From contig JAJRPH010000173.1 of assembly GCA_024280875.1 (NCBI GenBank), positions 1-8,158 on the forward strand: a stretch of 8,158 nt of DNA, written 5' to 3'. The stretch comes from Deltaproteobacteria bacterium (GTDB lineage: Bacteria > Desulfobacterota > Desulfobacteria > Desulfobacterales > Desulfosalsimonadaceae). Each line of letters opens with the position of its first letter. Position 1 is the stretch's first letter. Below the pieces are notes generated by a model that saw only the letters and a program-made list of their open reading frames with translations, had not been told where the DNA came from and made no database searches. The translations under genes and the position numbers were made by a program. Of this stretch, positions 6,417-8,158 are shown piece after piece.

Positions 6417-6943
6417 GTTGGGCTTATGAATTTGTCGAGCTTGACAAAGCTATCCATGATCGTGCTTCATTTGATTGCGGTGAAGCCGAAATAAACGTAT
6501 TTATTCAAACTCAAGCAGCCAAACATATGAAAGCAGGAATAAGCAAAACTATGCTGCTACCATTGTCTGCGCCACTTTCTAATGACAAATATCCCATCTG
6601 CGCATTTTATACAATTGCCCCAAGTTCTATTATAAGAGACACTCTACCGGAAGCACTTTCAAAAAAGCTACCGCGTTACCCTGTGCCAGTGTTTCTCCTT
6701 GCACAAATAGCCGTTCATTTGAAGTACCATGACCAGGGATTGGGAAAAATTACATTAGTAAAAGCACTCGAATATTTATGGAAAATTAATTCTCGAATGA
6801 GAGCCTTTGCAGTTATCGTTGACTGCCTTAACAAAAATGCAGAACAATTTTATTTAAAATATGGTTTTAAAACATTGTGCGACAACAACGGAAGAACACG
6901 AATGTTCATACCAATGAAAATTGTAGCAAAATTATTTCAATAA
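6413..6943 (+). CDS. GNAT-family acetyltransferase toxin (TacT-like)
   Basis: Toxins of this family use acetyl-CoA to acetylate the amino group of the amino acid on charged tRNA and so block translation; the target tRNA here is unknown. The 176-residue protein has the family order. An N-terminal FDCGEAEINVFIQTQA (20-35) is followed by a beta strand with GFY-like CAFYTIAP (63-70). The strand PVPVFLLAQIAVHLKY (90-105) leads into the acetyl-CoA loop HDQGLGK (106-112). FYLKYGF (146-152) includes Tyr147, which aligns with the conserved tyrosine of TacT. The sequence ends in MFIPMKIVAKLF, typical of DUF1778-linked GNATs. The first position of the Q/RxxGxG/A loop is His106 rather than Gln or Arg. 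The start overlaps the antitoxin stop by four bases (ATGA), so the two are translationally coupled. The reading frame is intact. Confidence 0.9.
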   Translation: MSWAYEFVELDKAIHDRASFDCGEAEINVFIQTQAAKHMKAGISKTMLLPLSAPLSNDKYPICAFYTIAPSSIIRDTLPEALSKKLPRYPVPVFLLAQIAVHLKYHDQGLGKITLVKALEYLWKINSRMRAFAVIVDCLNKNAEQFYLKYGFKTLCDNNGRTRMFIPMKIVAKLFQ

Positions 6944-6997
6944 AAAATTAACAACGGAGAAAAGAGTTAAAAAATTCAAGAGAAAGATTTTCCGTGA

Positions 6998-7325
6998 TCT
7001 GGTTTAAATATAAGGGCATATGGGAATAATGTCTACAAGGCATTGAAAGAATTTGGCGCTCCTCTGGAAAATCTTACTTCTGCAGACTTCTCTCACAAAG
7101 GTTATTTCTATCAGATGTGAAGACCACCTTTGAAAGTTGATATTATGATGTCGATTTCAGGCATCGATTTTGATGAGGCATAGGAAAATCGTGAGGCGGT
7201 TGAATTAGATGATCTCACAATTCATTTTATTTCGTGATCTGACCTTACCCGAGCGAAGGAAGCGAGCGCAAGGCCACAAGATAAGATCGATATTGACCAA
7301 CTCAAAAAAGCCGAACAATTAGATG
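6998..7325 (+). pseudogene. Decayed nucleotidyltransferase-like gene (DUF6036/AbiEii-type), N-terminally truncated with three in-frame stops
   Basis: One frame reads through as a recognisable remnant. It starts YGNNVYKALKEFGAPLENLT, continues (stop) RPPLKVDIMMSISGIDFDEA (stop) ENREAVELDDLTIHFIS (stop), and ends SDLTRAKEASARPQDKIDID. These are lines I recall from small nucleotidyltransferase-like proteins of the DUF6036/AbiEii group, with the VDIM, FDEA-[W]-ENR and DL...K...RPQD patterns in the right order and spacing. The stops are TGA at 7118, TAG at 7181 and TGA at 7235. Each replaces a position where a sense codon one base away (GGA, TGG, CGA) would fit the family, and no frameshift is needed. 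The N-terminal part with the GS...DxD catalytic motif is missing; 6944-6997 shows nothing convincing. Such proteins often sit beside toxin-antitoxin and defence genes. Family identity is from memory and needs a profile search. Confidence 0.6.
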
Positions 7326-7376
7326 CACTTTCGAGAAATAGCGCGCTGCTTCGTTTCTCGCTATTTCTCGAAAGTG
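7326..7376. repeat. 18-bp perfect inverted repeat upstream of hsdM
   Basis: CACTTTCGAGAAATAGCG (7326-7343) and CGCTATTTCTCGAAAGTG (7359-7376) are exact reverse complements separated by 15 bases. The structure begins where the homology of the decayed nucleotidyltransferase ends, and finishes 47 bp before the hsdM ATG. It has no following T-run, so it is not a standard intrinsic terminator. It could be a regulatory hairpin or operator for the restriction-modification operon, or the scar of an inverted duplication. Confidence 0.6.
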
Positions 7377-7423
7377 ATCCAAGCCGTTGTGTACCGCAAA
7401 ATATAGTCAGCAATGGAGAATAA

Positions 7424-8158
7424 ATGACACAGTTTAAAGATAAAGCCAATCTGATTTGTGAAGTAGCAGACTTATTGCGTGGTGATTACAAGCAGTCAGA
7501 TTATGGCAAGGTTATTCTGCCAATGACGGTATTACGCCGTCTGGATTGTGTACTGGCACCGAATAAACAAAAAGTGCTGGAGTATCTGCCCAAAGTTAAA
7601 AAACTCTCCGATAGCGCTAAAGACCTCACCTTAAATAAAATCGCTAAAGCAAATTTTCATAACCGCAGCCGGTTTGATTTTGCCAAACTGATTGCCGACC
7701 CAAACCATATTGCCGCAAACCTGCGCAACCATATTAACGGCTATTCCGCTTCCGCCCGGGAGATCATCGAATATTTCAATTTTGATGACCAAATCGAACG
7801 GATGGATGACCCCAAGGCGGATATTCTTTTTCAGGTGGTCAAGAAGTTTGCCGAGATTGATCTGGCCGACATGGACACCATGCAAATGGGTTATGTGTTT
7901 GAAGATTTGATCCGGCGTTTTGCGGAGCAATCCAACGAAACTGCGGGAGAACACTTTACCCCCAGGGAAGTGATCAAACTTATGGTGAATGTCCTGTTCA
8001 ATGGCGACAGTCAAGCCTTGACCAAAGCAGGCATTGTCAAAACTCTTTATGATCCAGCCTGTGGCACGGGTGGAATGCTTTCTATTGGTGAACAGCATCT
8101 GAAGGATTTTAATCCCAATGCCAAGTTGGAAGTGTTCGGGCAGGAGATTAACCCGGAA
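7424..8158 (+). CDS. hsdM: Type I restriction-modification system methyltransferase subunit HsdM, C-terminus beyond window
   Basis: HsdM methylates adenine at the N6 position using S-adenosylmethionine, within the HsdR2M2S complex. The first 245 codons are present. The N-terminal domain starts MTQFKDKANLICEVADLLRG and runs through SDYGKVILPMTVLRRLDCVL, typical of the longer HsdM proteins. It is followed by the helical region (about 60-180) and the start of the N6-methylase domain: GEHFTPREVIKLMV, then the SAM-binding motif DPACGTGG (210-217). The catalytic NPPF/NPPY motif lies beyond the window. GGAG is five bases upstream of the ATG. Downstream hsdS and hsdR genes are expected but not visible. 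Codons are richer in GC than those of the toxin-antitoxin pair. Confidence 0.95.
   Translation, partial: MTQFKDKANLICEVADLLRGDYKQSDYGKVILPMTVLRRLDCVLAPNKQKVLEYLPKVKKLSDSAKDLTLNKIAKANFHNRSRFDFAKLIADPNHIAANLRNHINGYSASAREIIEYFNFDDQIERMDDPKADILFQVVKKFAEIDLADMDTMQMGYVFEDLIRRFAEQSNETAGEHFTPREVIKLMVNVLFNGDSQALTKAGIVKTLYDPACGTGGMLSIGEQHLKDFNPNAKLEVFGQEINPE

Noticed and set aside
7118..7237. In-frame TGA and TAG codons considered as recoding (selenocysteine or alternative code)
   Set aside because: The family positions call for Gly, Trp and Arg, there is no recoding hairpin evident, other genes here end normally at TGA and TAA, and the N-terminus is missing as well.
6993..7241. Nine-base direct repeat CGTGATCTG at 6993-7001 and 7233-7241, considered as a target duplication around the pseudogene
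   Set aside because: The second copy lies inside the conserved frame of the pseudogene rather than at its border, and there are no inverted ends between the copies.
1..8158. CRISPR arrays, tRNA or rRNA genes
   Set aside because: No regularly spaced direct repeats and no recognisable tRNA cloverleaf or rRNA sequence were seen on either strand.

Overview
The window reads as a chromosomal segment of a Gram-negative, probably deltaproteobacterial (Desulfobacterota, Desulfobacterales-like) organism. Three things suggest this. There is a full LpxC for lipid A synthesis. The order comM / lpxC / DUF4390 / NtrY-like kinase is one I associate with that group. The genes are of moderate GC with AT-rich spacers. 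The taxonomic assignment is inference from recall, not from a search.

Layout. Positions 1-1408 (minus strand) carry most of comM/yifB, an AAA+ Mg-chelatase-like protein cut off at its C-terminus by the window edge. Positions 1409-1987 are an AT-rich divergent spacer with small hairpins, one copy (A) of a ~151-bp miniature inverted-repeat element, and a probable lpxC promoter. Positions 1988-5796 (plus strand) look like an operon: lpxC, a secreted DUF4390 protein, and a four-TM NtrY-type sensor kinase. The last two overlap by 17 bp. The response regulator usually expected after such a kinase is absent here.

From about 5800 onward the content changes to accessory genes. First comes a 12-bp perfect palindrome overlapping a TTGACA promoter box. 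It is followed by a second copy (B) of the miniature element, about 80% identical to copy A by hand alignment, and then a TacA/TacT-type toxin-antitoxin pair (DUF1778 ribbon-helix-helix antitoxin plus GNAT acetyltransferase toxin). Next are a decayed nucleotidyltransferase-like (DUF6036/AbiEii-type) gene with three in-frame stops, an 18-bp perfect inverted repeat, and the first 245 codons of hsdM, the methyltransferase subunit of a type I restriction-modification system.

The main non-routine observation is the miniature element. Both copies are flanked by exact, mutually different 7-bp direct repeats (ATGATTG around A, AATATCT around B) at the edges of the homology, as expected of target-site duplications. 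Copy B lies between the putative promoter/operator of the toxin-antitoxin operon and the antitoxin start. This lets the pre-insertion leader be reconstructed and suggests altered regulation of that operon. I did not see a clearly new multi-gene system; the right half looks like the edge of a defence/accessory island.
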